Below are positions 1-8,763 of a stretch of DNA of 64,000 nucleotides, piece after piece. Below the pieces are notes generated by a model. It did not search any database. It saw nothing but the letters and a program-made list of their open reading frames with translations, and was not told the DNA's origin. The stretch spans positions 744,001-808,000 of the forward strand of contig CAVSBJ010000024.1 of NCBI GenBank assembly GCA_963726105.1. The letters are read 5' to 3'. Numbering within the stretch: the stretch's first letter is position 1; every line of letters begins with the position of its first letter. Origin of the DNA: Roseiarcus sp963726105 (lineage in GTDB: Bacteria > Pseudomonadota > Alphaproteobacteria > Rhizobiales > Beijerinckiaceae). Made by a program: the position numbers and the translations under genes.

Positions 1-780
1 ATCGGCTTCCTCATCGCGACCGGCCTCTTTCTCCTGTTGCTCGTCGGATTCGGCGAGGCCGCGTTCGTCGATTGGGCGTGGCGGGTTCCCTTTCTCCTGA
101 GCGCGGTGCTGGTTGCGATCGGACTCTACGTCCGCGTCTCGCTCGAGGAGACGCCGGCGTTCAAGGCGATCGAGCAGGACCGGCGCGTCGCCGTTCCGCT
201 CGCCGCCATCCTGCGAGACCATCTGGCCCCTCTGATCCAGGGGTCGCTCGCGATCGTCGTCTGTTACGCGCTCTTCTACATCTCGACTGTCTATATGCTG
301 GGTTACGGCGTGCGGGCGCTCGGAATTCCGCGCGTGCACTTTCTCGGCTTGCTGTGCGGGGCGGTGGTGTTCATGGCGCTCGGCACCCCGCTTTCCGCCT
401 CGCTTGCCGACCGCTTTGGCCGGCGCCCGGTGCTCCTCGTTTCCGCTGTCGTCGCGATCGCCGTCGGACTGGCGATGCCCGCTCTCCTCGCCGCGGGAAC
501 AGCCGGCGTCTTCGCCTTTCTTGCCCTGGCGCTGGGCGCGATGGGGCTCACGTTCGCGCCGCTTGGCGCGCTGCTGCCGGAGCTCTTTCCGGTCCCCGTC
601 CGCTACACCGGCGCGGCCAGCGCTTACAATCTCGGCGGCATCCTCGGCGCCTCGTTCGCGCCCTCGCTCGCCCAGGTTCTAGAGGTGAGCGGCGGCGTCG
701 CCTGGGTCGGCTATTACATCGCCGTCGCCGGCGTGATCAGTTTCGTCGCCGTGTTCACCATGCGGGAGACGCGCGGATAG
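1..780 (+). CDS. MFS transporter, C-terminal fragment (metabolite:H+ symporter type)
   Basis: The frame is open from base 1, so the gene starts upstream of the window and only about 259 C-terminal residues are visible. Several hydrophobic membrane segments are seen, with an ADRFGRRP loop typical of the major facilitator superfamily and a late LFPVPVRYTGAAS stretch characteristic of the metabolite:H+ symporter (ShiA/ProP-like) subgroup. It would sit in the inner membrane and move a small organic solute with protons. The substrate cannot be told. It ends 183 bases before rplK on the same strand but is functionally unrelated to it. Confidence 0.85.
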   Translation: MGFLIATGLFLLLLVGFGEAAFVDWAWRVPFLLSAVLVAIGLYVRVSLEETPAFKAIEQDRRVAVPLAAILRDHLAPLIQGSLAIVVCYALFYISTVYMLGYGVRALGIPRVHFLGLLCGAVVFMALGTPLSASLADRFGRRPVLLVSAVVAIAVGLAMPALLAAGTAGVFAFLALALGAMGLTFAPLGALLPELFPVPVRYTGAASAYNLGGILGASFAPSLAQVLEVSGGVAWVGYYIAVAGVISFVAVFTMRETRG

Positions 781-963
781 CCCTCCGCGCCGCCGGGAGA
801 CTTGCCCCCGCGCCGCAATCCTGCTAGTGCCGCCCCTTCACGGAAAACGTGGGAGAACGTCCGGTTGCCAGCCGGATCAAACGTTCGCACCACGAACTGC
901 AAACCTGGCTTAAGCGTTTAGGGCGCGACCCTGAAGGCTTACGTCCGCGCATGGAGCAGCCTC

Positions 964-1413
964 ATGGCGAAGAAAATTACCGGCTATATCAAACTGCAAG
1001 TGCCGGCGGGCGCGGCCAACCCGTCGCCGCCGATCGGTCCCGCGCTCGGCCAGCGCGGCTTGAACATCATGGAATTCTGCAAGGCGTTCAATGCGCGCAC
1101 CGCGCAATTGGAGAAGGGCGCGCCGATCCCGGTCGTGATCACGGCCTATCAGGACCGCTCCTTCACCTTCGAGATGCGCCAGCCGCCGGTGACCTTCTTC
1201 TTGAAGAAGGCGGCGAATCTCAAGATCGGCAAGAAGCCGGCGTCGGGCGCCAAGACGCCGGGCCGCGGGTTCGTCGGCAAGGTGACGAGAGAGCAGGTGC
1301 GCGAGATCGCCGAGAAGAAGATCGTCGATCTCAACTGCGACACCATCGAGGCGGCGATGAAAATGATCGAAGGTTCGGCCCGCTCGATGGGCCTTCAGGT
1401 GGTGGAGGACTGA
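964..1413 (+). CDS. rplK: 50S ribosomal protein L11
   Basis: A 149-residue protein of normal L11 length. The N-terminal domain carries PPIGPALGQRG (residues 22-32), the proline-rich patch by which L11 works with elongation factors and with RelA. The C-terminal half (from about residue 70) is the 23S rRNA-binding domain of the GTPase-associated centre. A GGAG sequence lies 8-12 bases before the ATG. rplA follows after 3 bases, so the two are co-transcribed. secE-nusG would be expected upstream in most proteobacteria, but an MFS gene is found instead. The 183-base leader has no other gene and probably holds the promoter. Confidence 0.97.
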   Translation: MAKKITGYIKLQVPAGAANPSPPIGPALGQRGLNIMEFCKAFNARTAQLEKGAPIPVVITAYQDRSFTFEMRQPPVTFFLKKAANLKIGKKPASGAKTPGRGFVGKVTREQVREIAEKKIVDLNCDTIEAAMKMIEGSARSMGLQVVED

Positions 1414-1416
1414 CCG

Positions 1417-2130
1417 ATGGCGCATCACGGCAAAAGAGTTCTCAAATCGCGCGAGTCGGTCGAGCGAACCAAGCTTTATGCGCTGCAGGATGCGGTCAAG
1501 CTGGTCAAGACCAACGCCACCGCCAAGTTCGACGAGACGGTTGAGCTTTCGATCAATCTCGGCGTCGATCCCAAACACGCGGATCAGATGGTGCGCGGCG
1601 TCGTCAACTTGCCCAACGGCACGGGGCGCACGTTGCGCGTTGCGGTGTTCGCGCGCGGCGCCAAGGCCGACGAAGCGCGCGCGGCCGGCGCGGATGTGGT
1701 CGGGGCCGAGGACCTCGTGACCCAGGTGCAGGGCGGCGAGATCAACTTCGACCGCTGCATTTCGACGCCCGACATGATGCCGCTCGTCGGCCGTCTCGGC
1801 AAGGTGCTGGGCCCTCGCGGACTCATGCCGAACCCGAAGGTCGGGACGGTGACGATGGACATCAAGACCGCGGTTGCGGCGTCAAAAGGCGGCTCGGTCG
1901 AGTTCCGCGCGGAAAAGGCCGGCATCGTGCAAGGCTCGGTCGGCAAGGCCTCGTTCGGCGAAGACAAGATCGCTGAGAATGTTCGCGCCTTCGTCGAAGC
2001 GGTGAATAAAGCGAAGCCGCCGGGAGCCAAGGGCCATTACGTCCTGCGCGCCGCCGTCTCATCGACGATGGGCCCGGCGGTCAGGCTCGACCTCGCGACG
2101 CTGCAGACGACGCAGTCGGTCGGGACCTAA
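1417..2130 (+). CDS. rplA: 50S ribosomal protein L1
   Basis: A 237-residue L1 protein that forms the mobile L1 stalk near the ribosomal E site; in many bacteria it also represses its own operon by binding the mRNA. The family signature LGPRGLMPNPKVGT is at residues 131-144 and the length matches the family. It follows rplK directly. The usual next genes, rplJ and rplL, are absent: after a palindromic stretch comes hrpB. The rplKA pair is therefore separated here from the rplJL-rpoBC cluster, at least locally. Confidence 0.97.
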   Translation: MAHHGKRVLKSRESVERTKLYALQDAVKLVKTNATAKFDETVELSINLGVDPKHADQMVRGVVNLPNGTGRTLRVAVFARGAKADEARAAGADVVGAEDLVTQVQGGEINFDRCISTPDMMPLVGRLGKVLGPRGLMPNPKVGTVTMDIKTAVAASKGGSVEFRAEKAGIVQGSVGKASFGEDKIAENVRAFVEAVNKAKPPGAKGHYVLRAAVSSTMGPAVRLDLATLQTTQSVGT

Positions 2131-2212
2131 GCCGCGCGGCTTATTGTCCTCGCCCCTCTTCCGGTAGCCCATCGATAGGGCGTTCTTCCGAACGCCCTAT
2201 CGGGAGAGGGGT
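2129..2212 (+). terminator. Palindromic stretch after rplA, probable terminator or dispersed repeat
   Basis: A short AAGCC/GGCTT hairpin overlaps the rplA stop (2129-2142) and is followed by a few T residues. Beyond it is a perfect 13-bp stem, CGATAGGGCGTTC at 2173-2185 and its complement at 2190-2202, closed by a TTCC tetraloop. This is nested in a CCCCTCT/AGAGGGG pair (2153-2159, 2205-2211). There is no strong U-tract after the large hairpin, so it may be a dispersed palindromic element rather than a classical terminator. A related GGGCGTTC...GAAC motif occurs near 55275-55295. Confidence 0.6.
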
Positions 2213-2221
2213 CTGCCGCAA

Positions 2222-4739
2222 ATGAGCGTTTCGCCGCCTCTTCCAATCGACGATGCGCTCGGCGCGCTTCGCTCGGCGCTCGCCGATCATTCGAGCGCGG
2301 TGCTTGTCGCGCCGCCTGGCGCTGGCAAGACCACGCGCGCGCCGCTCGCCCTCCTTGACGAGCCTTGGGCGAAGGGCAAGCGCCTGATCCTGCTCGAGCC
2401 GCGTCGTATCGCCGTCCGCGCCGCCGCCGCCCGCATGGCCGGGACCTTGGGCGAAAAGGTTGGCGAGACGATCGGTCTGCGCGTGCGGCTGACGAGCCTC
2501 GTCTCGAAGCGCACGCGCATCGAGGTCGTGACCGAGGGCGTGTTCACGCGCATGATCCTTGCCGATCCCGCGCTCGACGGGGTCGCGGCCGTTCTGTTTG
2601 ACGAATTTCACGAGCGCTCGCTCGACGCCGACCTTGGCCTCGCCTTCGCACTCGACGCGCAGCAAGGTTTGCGTGAAGATTTACGGCTGCTTGTGATGTC
2701 GGCGACGCTCGACGGCGCGCGCGTGCGCGCGCTTCTCGGTGACGCGCCGCTGATTGAGAGCCAAGGCCGCGCCTTCCCGGTCGCGACACGATATGTCGGT
2801 CGCAACTCAGGCGCGCGCATCGAGGATGAGGTCGCGCGTGTCACGCTCGACGCGCTCGCAGGCGAAAGCGGCTCGATCCTCATCTTCCTGCCGGGGCAGG
2901 GCGAAATCCGGCGCGTCGCCGAGACCTTGCAGGCGCGCGTCAAGCGCCCTGACGTCGACATTGCGCCGCTCTATGGCGCGCTGGACGGCCGCGCCCAGGA
3001 CCTTGCGGTCGCGCGAGCGCCTGCGGGGCGGCGCAAGATCGTGCTCGCCACCTCGATCGCCGAGACGTCGCTCACGATCGAGGGGGTGCGCGTCGTCGTC
3101 GATAGCGGGCTCATGCGCGTCCCGGTCTATGAGCCGGACGTCGGCCTCACTCGAACTCGAGACGGTGCGCGTCAGCCGGGCCAATGCCGACCAGCGACTC
3201 GGCCGCGCCGGCCGCACCGAGCCGGGCGTCTGCTATCGCTTGTGGGAGGAGGCCGCGAACGGCGGCCTACAGCCCTATGCCGCGCCGGAGATTCTGTCCG
3301 CCGATCTCTCCGGCCTCGCGCTCGACTGCGCCCTTTGGGGCGTCGCCGATCCATCCGCGCTCGCCTTTCTCGATCCGCCCCCGCGCGCCGCGCTCAAGGA
3401 GGCTCGCGCGCTCCTGAGTGAGATCGGCGCGATCGACGGCGATGGACGCATCACCGAGGAGGGCCGCGCGGTCGCGAGTTTGGCGCTGCCGCCGCGGCTC
3501 GCGCGCATGGTGGTCGACGCCGTCCGCGCAGGTGAAGGGCGGATCGCGACCGAAATCGCCGTCCTGCTCACGGAACGCGGCCTTGGCGGCGATTCCGTCG
3601 ATCTTGCCATCCGCCTTGAGGCCTTTCGTCGTGACCGCTCGCAACGCGCTGACGACGCCAGACGCCTCGCGCGTGGACTCGCCGCAAGTGCGGAAACCCT
3701 CATCCGGCCTTCGGCCACCTTCTCCCCGACGGAGAAGGGCGCGCCCCCCTCTCGGCGCAGCCGGCCGGATGAGGGTGCGCCGGGCCCCCTTTTGACCTCG
3801 GCCTTCCCTGACCGCATCGCCGCGAGTCGCGGCAAGCGTGGCGAATTCCTCATGGCGAACGGCCGGGCGGCGGCCATCGAAGCGCACGATCCGCTGGCGG
3901 GCGAGCCGTTCCTCGCCATCGGCGAAATCGCCGGCCGCGCGGCCTCGGCGCGCATCCTCGTGGCGGCGGCGCTCGGTCTCGACGACATCGAGAGGATCGC
4001 AGGCAGCTCGATCGAGACCGCGGATGAACTGACCTTCGACCGCGCCTCCGCGTCGTTGCGCGCGCGCCGCCGCCGCCGGCTCGGCGCGCTCATCCTTTCC
4101 GAGCAGACGCTCGCTGTCCCGCAGAACAAGGCGGCCTCGCTCATGCTGGCGAGCGGCCTTCTTTCGCTTGGCCTTGCGCGCCTGCCGTGGACGAAAGCGC
4201 TCAAGCAGCGTCGGGACCGGGTGATCTTCCTGGCCCAAGCCGAGGGCGAGGCGTGGCCGGACCTGTCGGACGAGGCATTGTCCGCTGATCCGGGCTGGCT
4301 GGCGCCGTTCCTCGCTGGCAAAACGAAGCTTGAAGATATCGGCCCCGATGACCTTGCCAGCGCCCTCGACGCGGCCCTGCCCTGGGACCTGGCGCGGCGC
4401 CTCGCCGATGAAGCGCCGACCCATTTTCAGGCGCCGACCGGGACCGCGGCGCCGATCGATTACGAAGCCGAGGGCGGCCCGGCGATCGCGCTGCGCGTTC
4501 AGGAGCTGTTCGGGCTCAACGCGCATCCGGCGCTGGCCGGCGGGCGTATCCCGCTCACGCTGCACTTGCTCTCGCCCGCCAACCGCCCGATTCAGATCAC
4601 CCGCGACCTGCCGGGCTTCTGGCGCGGGTCCTGGGCCGCCGTCCGCTCCGACCTGCGCGGCCGCTATCCCCGACATTTCTGGCCCGAGGATCCTGCCGCC
4701 GCCCAGCCGACCGCCCGAGCGAAACGGAGGGGAACGTGA
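2222..4739 (+). pseudogene. hrpB: ATP-dependent helicase HrpB, single-base frameshift
   Basis: DEAH-box helicase of the HrpB family, about 838 residues if read through. The first frame gives Walker A PPGAGKTT (residues 31-38), motif II in LFDEFHER and the SAT motif. The next frame gives VSRANADQRLGRAGRTEPG (motif VI) and the HrpB C-terminal domain ending near RYPRHFWPED. The two frames meet at 3154-3155, where one extra A in CGAACTCGAG breaks the gene; removing it restores GLTRLETVRVSRA, the expected family sequence. A 79-bp palindromic repeat is also inserted in frame at 3697-3775. Whether the frameshift is real or an assembly error is undecided. HrpB is linked to RNA metabolism but its exact role is poorly known. 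Confidence 0.9.
3697..3775. repeat. Palindromic repeat element inside hrpB
   Basis: A perfect 13-bp terminal inverted repeat, CCCTCATCCGGCC (3697-3709) and GGCCGGATGAGGG (3763-3775), encloses two smaller hairpins: GGCCTTCGGCC and CTTCTCCCCGACGGAGAAG. The CCTCATCCGGC...CCACCTTCTCCCC pattern is the well-known short palindromic repeat of Rhizobiales genomes. It lies inside the coding sequence and adds roughly 26-30 residues before the FPDRIA motif without stopping translation. Confidence 0.85.
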
Positions 4740-4874
4740 GGTTGCGAGAAGGCCAAGCTTTTTCTCCAGGGCTCCCCCAAATCGTCGACCCTAAGACTTA
4801 GGTCGTGTGCCTCTACCTTTGCTTAGCCCACCGAACCGTAGCAATCGGTGCATTGAATCTCGGCGGAGCATCTG

Positions 4875-5424
4875 ATGGAAATTTCCAAGCTTGAAGCGGC
4901 GAGGCGACAGCTCGATTGTGCTGTACGTCTCTGTTTTAACGACGACGATTTATGTTCGATCGTTACGCTATCTCGCGCAGCGTTTCGGCTCTTGTGGGAC
5001 AATCTACCCGAAGATCAATCGCGACGGCTTCGAAAAGGTTTTATCTAAGGAGATTGAGAAACTTGGGTGGGCACGTTTTCAAGAAGCTCCGAATTTTCTT
5101 AAGCATGCAGATAAGGATCCAGACGGCAAGATGGAGGTCGATGATATACACGCAAGAACAGGAATAGGACTTGGAATAATTTTATACCAACGTGTAACGG
5201 ATACCCCGCCCTCGCCCGAAATGCAGGCGTGGGAAACTATCATGACGTTGGAGTCTCCAGATATCTGGGATTCTAAACCAGATCCCGAGCATGAGAGCTA
5301 CGCGAGTTTTGCGGTCTACGTTGAAGCCTATCAAGAGGCTACCCGGGAACAACGTTTAGCCATGGGTAGAGAGTTTTTGGATGGTTTCAGGAGTATTGAA
5401 AAGGGGCGACCTAATCATTTCTGA
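4875..5424 (+). pseudogene. Conserved hypothetical protein, apparently frameshifted, low GC
   Basis: Starting at the ATG at 4875, one frame reads MEISKLEAARRQLDCAVRL and continues to DDDLCSIVTLSRAAFRLLWD before a stop at about 5049. This resembles the N-terminus of a widespread family of uncharacterised bacterial proteins (KLEAA.RQLD.AIRL). The next frame carries the family's later signature NFLKHADKDPDG and runs to 5424. Joining the two needs one base skipped between about 4990 and 5045. The longest single open frame, from 4891, has an atypical N-terminus. Base and codon use is clearly more AT-rich than the neighbours, which suggests acquisition from another source. Function unknown; a minority alternative is a shorter intact gene in the second frame. 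Confidence 0.6.
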
Positions 5425-5535
5425 CCCCAGGACCTCGCCGCTGCTGCACCGGCCGCCGAGCAAAACGAAGAGGAACGCGAGAGAGGGCGCGGCACATCGA
5501 CCCCGCCGCGGGGCTGGCCGATAGCGTCGCCGCCA

Positions 5536-6777
5536 ATGGCTCTCGACCTCTCCCCATTCGATCGCGAACTCCTCGATGGCGCGCATGGCGCTGGCGCAGC
5601 CTTCGCGATGCGCCTCCTTGTGCGTTTCGCCGAAGCCGTCGATGCGCGCTCGTTCATCGACATCGAGGCGGCGCATATCGATGGCTGTCTCTATCACGGA
5701 CGCGCGAGCCTCGACTTCACTGAGCGGATGATCGAACTCGGCGGCAAGGTTCGCGTGCCGACAACCCTCAATGTCGGCTCGGTCGATCTCATTCATCCCG
5801 AGCTCTTTCGCGGAACGAAGGAGCATGCGGAGAACGGCGCCCGGCTCATGCATGCGCATGTCGAGCTCGGCTGCGCGCCCACCTTTACCTGCGCCCCCTA
5901 TCAAACCGCATGGCGCCCGCGCTTCGGGGCGCAGATCGCCTGGGGAGAATCGAACGCGATCGTCTTCGCCAATTCGGTGATCGGCGCGCGCACCAATCGC
6001 TATGGCGATTTCATCGACCTCTGCTGCGCCATGACCGGCCGCGCCCCCGCATACGGCCTGCATCTGACCGAAAATCGCGCCGCGCGGGCTTTGGTCGAGA
6101 TCGTCTCGATCCCGGAGGATTGGGACAACGAGCGGCTTGCGGTTGCGGCCGGCCATACGATCGGACGGCGCTGTGGCGGCCTCGTTCCGGCGATCGTCGG
6201 CTTGCCCACCGACATAAGCGAGGATGATTTGAAGGCGCTGGGCGCCGCCGCCGCCTCGTCCGGCGCGGTGGCGCTGTTTCATGTCGTGGGCCGCACGCCC
6301 GAAGCCCCGGATCTTGAGACGGCGTGCGGCGGCCTGACGCCAAAGCTTCGCTTGCAAGTGACCGCCGAGGATCTGCGCGAGGCGGCGCGCTCGCTCTCCA
6401 ACGTCGCCGATGGCGCGCCGCTCGGCGCGGTCTCGCTCGGCACGCCGCATTTCTCGACAGCGGAATTCGCTCGCCTCATGCCGCTCCTCGATGGCGCCCG
6501 CCCGCTCATCGATATCTTCGTCAACTGCAGCCGCGTGACGCTGGATGAAGTCCGCAAGCGGGGTTGGGAAGCGCCGCTCCGCGCCGCCCGCGTGACTCTG
6601 ATCGCCGACACCTGCGTCTATGTCAGCGCGCTGGTGAAGACTGGCGTCGGCGCCGTCATGACCAATTCCGGCAAATGCGCCTATTACGCCCCGGGCAATC
6701 TCGGCGTCGAGATCGCCTACGGGTCGCTTGCCGAATGCGTGGCTTCGGCGCGGGCCGGCAAAGTGGTGCGGCTATGA
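5536..6777 (+). CDS. Aconitase X (AcnX) large catalytic subunit
   Basis: 413 residues matching the AcnX catalytic domain. Family hallmarks are AAHIDGCLYHG near the N-terminus, VPTTLNVGSVDL, TCAPYQ, GESNAIVFANSVIGARTNRYGDF, FVNCSR and NSGKCAYYAPG. The cysteines in the last motifs are those expected for iron-sulfur or substrate binding. Characterised AcnX enzymes are dehydratases: cis-3-hydroxy-L-proline dehydratase in bacteria and phosphomevalonate dehydratase in archaea. The stop overlaps the start of the small subunit (ATGA), so the two are translationally coupled. No proline-catabolism gene is adjacent, so the substrate remains an inference. Confidence 0.9.
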   Translation: MALDLSPFDRELLDGAHGAGAAFAMRLLVRFAEAVDARSFIDIEAAHIDGCLYHGRASLDFTERMIELGGKVRVPTTLNVGSVDLIHPELFRGTKEHAENGARLMHAHVELGCAPTFTCAPYQTAWRPRFGAQIAWGESNAIVFANSVIGARTNRYGDFIDLCCAMTGRAPAYGLHLTENRAARALVEIVSIPEDWDNERLAVAAGHTIGRRCGGLVPAIVGLPTDISEDDLKALGAAAASSGAVALFHVVGRTPEAPDLETACGGLTPKLRLQVTAEDLREAARSLSNVADGAPLGAVSLGTPHFSTAEFARLMPLLDGARPLIDIFVNCSRVTLDEVRKRGWEAPLRAARVTLIADTCVYVSALVKTGVGAVMTNSGKCAYYAPGNLGVEIAYGSLAECVASARAGKVVRL

Positions 6778-7205
6778 ACGCGCGAACGTTCGGCGCCGTG
6801 ACGCTTGTTCCCGGCGCCGCATCCGGCCTGGTCCTGCGGCTCGACGAGCCGCTCAGCTTCTGGGGCGGGCTGAATTCGGCGACGGGAACGATCATCGATC
6901 GCCTGCACCCTCAGCGCGGCGCATGCGTATCGGGCCGCATGCTGATGATGCCGAGTGGACGCGGCTCAAGCTCTGGCAGCGCCACCCTCGCCGAGGCGCT
7001 GCGGCTCGGCACCGGGCCGGCGGCGATCCTGATGCTGGAGCGTGATGCGATCGTGGTTGTCGGCGCCATGGTCGCAGCCGAGCTCTACGGGCTTGTGTGC
7101 CCCGTCGCGGTAGCGAAGGGCCAAGACTGGGAGGCGCTGGCGGCCACGGCCAGCCTCACGCTCGAGGCCGGCCCGGACGGGGCTGCGATCAGCGGCCCGC
7201 TGTAA
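6774..7205 (+). CDS. Aconitase X (AcnX) small swivel-domain subunit
   Basis: 143 residues, starting inside the stop codon of the large-subunit gene. GGLNSATGTIID and SGRMLMMPSGRGSSSGS are the conserved loops of the aconitase swivel (beta-barrel) domain, which closes over the active site of the large subunit. A separate large and small gene marks the two-subunit bacterial AcnX arrangement. The 3' end overlaps by 17 bases with the end of the convergent helicase gene. Confidence 0.88.
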   Translation: MNARTFGAVTLVPGAASGLVLRLDEPLSFWGGLNSATGTIIDRLHPQRGACVSGRMLMMPSGRGSSSGSATLAEALRLGTGPAAILMLERDAIVVVGAMVAAELYGLVCPVAVAKGQDWEALAATASLTLEAGPDGAAISGPL

Positions 7206-8517
7206 CCTCACGCCCAAGGCGCGCGGCGCCCGGGCGAAAACCACGACGATGGCCCGATCGGGGCTCGACGACGACGGGCCTGCCGCCTCGCGCCTCCCGA
7301 TGCGGCGCGTGATGCGGTCGTTTCTGCGCTGGCGCAGGCGCCGCCACGCTGGCTGCCTTGCGCACCACCGGGGCGGGCTTCGGACCCGCTGCGCCGCGAC
7401 GATCAGTCTTGAACAGAGTGAGCCGCGTCAGGCGCTCGATCGCCCGCAGGAGATCGCGTTCTTCATGATCGCAAAGCGAGATCGCCTGGCCCGCCTTGCC
7501 CGCTCGCGCAGTGCGGCCGATGCGATGAACATAGGCCTCGGCGACCTGCGGCAGTTCAAAATTGACGACATGGCTGACGCCGTCGATGTCGATGCCGCGC
7601 GCCGCGATGTCGGTCGCAACCAGCGCGCGCGTCTCTCCGCCCCGGAAGGCGGCCAACGCGCGCTCGCGCTGGCCTTGGCTCTTGTTGCCATGGATCGCGG
7701 ACGCGTCGATGCCCGCCTCGTCGAGGGTGCGGGCGACGCGGTCGGCGCCGTGCTTGGTGCGGGTGAAGACGATAACGCGCGTGAGTTCGGTATCGTCGAA
7801 CAATTCGACCAGCAGGTCGCGCTTCTTCGCCGCTTCGACAAGGAGGACGTTATGCTCGACGCGGTCGGCGGTCTTCGCCGCCGGCGTCACCGAGACCTCA
7901 ATCGGGTCCCGCAGCAATTCGCCGGCGAGCGCGCGAATGTCCGTGGGCATCGTCGCGGAGAAGAACAGGTTCTGCCGCTGCCTGGGCAATTCCCGGACGA
8001 TGCGGCGTATCGGTTTGACGAAGCCGAGATCGAGCATCTGGTCGACCTCGTCGAGCACCAGAAATTCGACCGCGTTGAGACGCGCGACCCCGGCGTCGAG
8101 ATGATCGAGGAGCCGGCCGGGTGTCGCGACCAGCACATCGAGGCCGGCTTGAAGCGCGCGAATCTGAGCGCCATGCGGCACGCCGCCGAACACGACCGCG
8201 ATCTTGAGCCCAAGCCCGTCGGACAGGTCACGGAAGCTTTGGGCGATCTGGCTCGCGAGTTCGCGCGTCGGGCTCAAGACGAGCACGCGCGCGCCGCCCT
8301 TCGGCGCTGGGCGCCGGTCGGTAACGATCCGGTTGAGAATCGGCAATGCGAAGGCCGCTGTCTTCCCGGTGCCGGTCTGAGCAATGCCGACGAGGTCCCG
8401 CCCCTTCATCAGCGGCGGGATGGCCTGGACCTGAATCGGGGTCGGACGCACGAAGCCGAGCTTGGCCAGCGCTGTATTGAGGGGCGCGGCGAGGCCGAAC
8501 CCGTGAAAATTATCCAA
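7189..8517 (-). CDS. DEAD-box RNA helicase, RhlE-like, with DEVD in motif II
   Basis: 442 residues. The helicase core has AQTGTGKT (residues 46-53), SPTRELA, ATPGR (131-135), DEVD at 156-159 in the place of DEAD, SAT (187-189), then TDIAARGIDIDG and HRIGRTARAG in the second RecA domain. The roughly 70-residue tail is basic and rich in A, P, R and H, as in RhlE proteins that use the tail to hold RNA. Such enzymes unwind RNA during cold adaptation, ribosome assembly and RNA decay. The valine for alanine change in motif II leaves both acidic residues intact, so activity is expected. The 246-base region upstream (8518-8763) holds its promoter and no gene that I can see. Confidence 0.93.
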   Translation of the reverse strand: MDNFHGFGLAAPLNTALAKLGFVRPTPIQVQAIPPLMKGRDLVGIAQTGTGKTAAFALPILNRIVTDRRPAPKGGARVLVLSPTRELASQIAQSFRDLSDGLGLKIAVVFGGVPHGAQIRALQAGLDVLVATPGRLLDHLDAGVARLNAVEFLVLDEVDQMLDLGFVKPIRRIVRELPRQRQNLFFSATMPTDIRALAGELLRDPIEVSVTPAAKTADRVEHNVLLVEAAKKRDLLVELFDDTELTRVIVFTRTKHGADRVARTLDEAGIDASAIHGNKSQGQRERALAAFRGGETRALVATDIAARGIDIDGVSHVVNFELPQVAEAYVHRIGRTARAGKAGQAISLCDHEERDLLRAIERLTRLTLFKTDRRGAAGPKPAPVVRKAASVAAPAPAQKRPHHAPHREARGGRPVVVEPRSGHRRGFRPGAARLGREVTAGR

Positions 8518-8763
8518 GGTGAAAGTCTTTCAAACTGCCGCGGCGACGCGAGACGCGCCGATGGCGGCGGGGGGTTAGGGAACGCCCCGCGTGTCCGGAC
8601 GTCGAACGAGGATTAAGGGCGGTCGGCAGGCGGACTGAAAGTCCTTCACGCGGCCGGAGCGCCAATGACCGCGCAATGGCAGCTTGATCCGCATGTGGAC
8701 TGGAGGAGCCGCTAAGTCAAGGATAAATCGTCGCGAACCATGCAACTCTTAGCCCCCGCCCCC

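Noticed and set aside
7249..8616. Long plus-strand open frame opposite the DEAD-box helicase
   Set aside because: It is antisense to a complete helicase and has no recognisable motif. Such long shadows are normal in GC-rich DNA.
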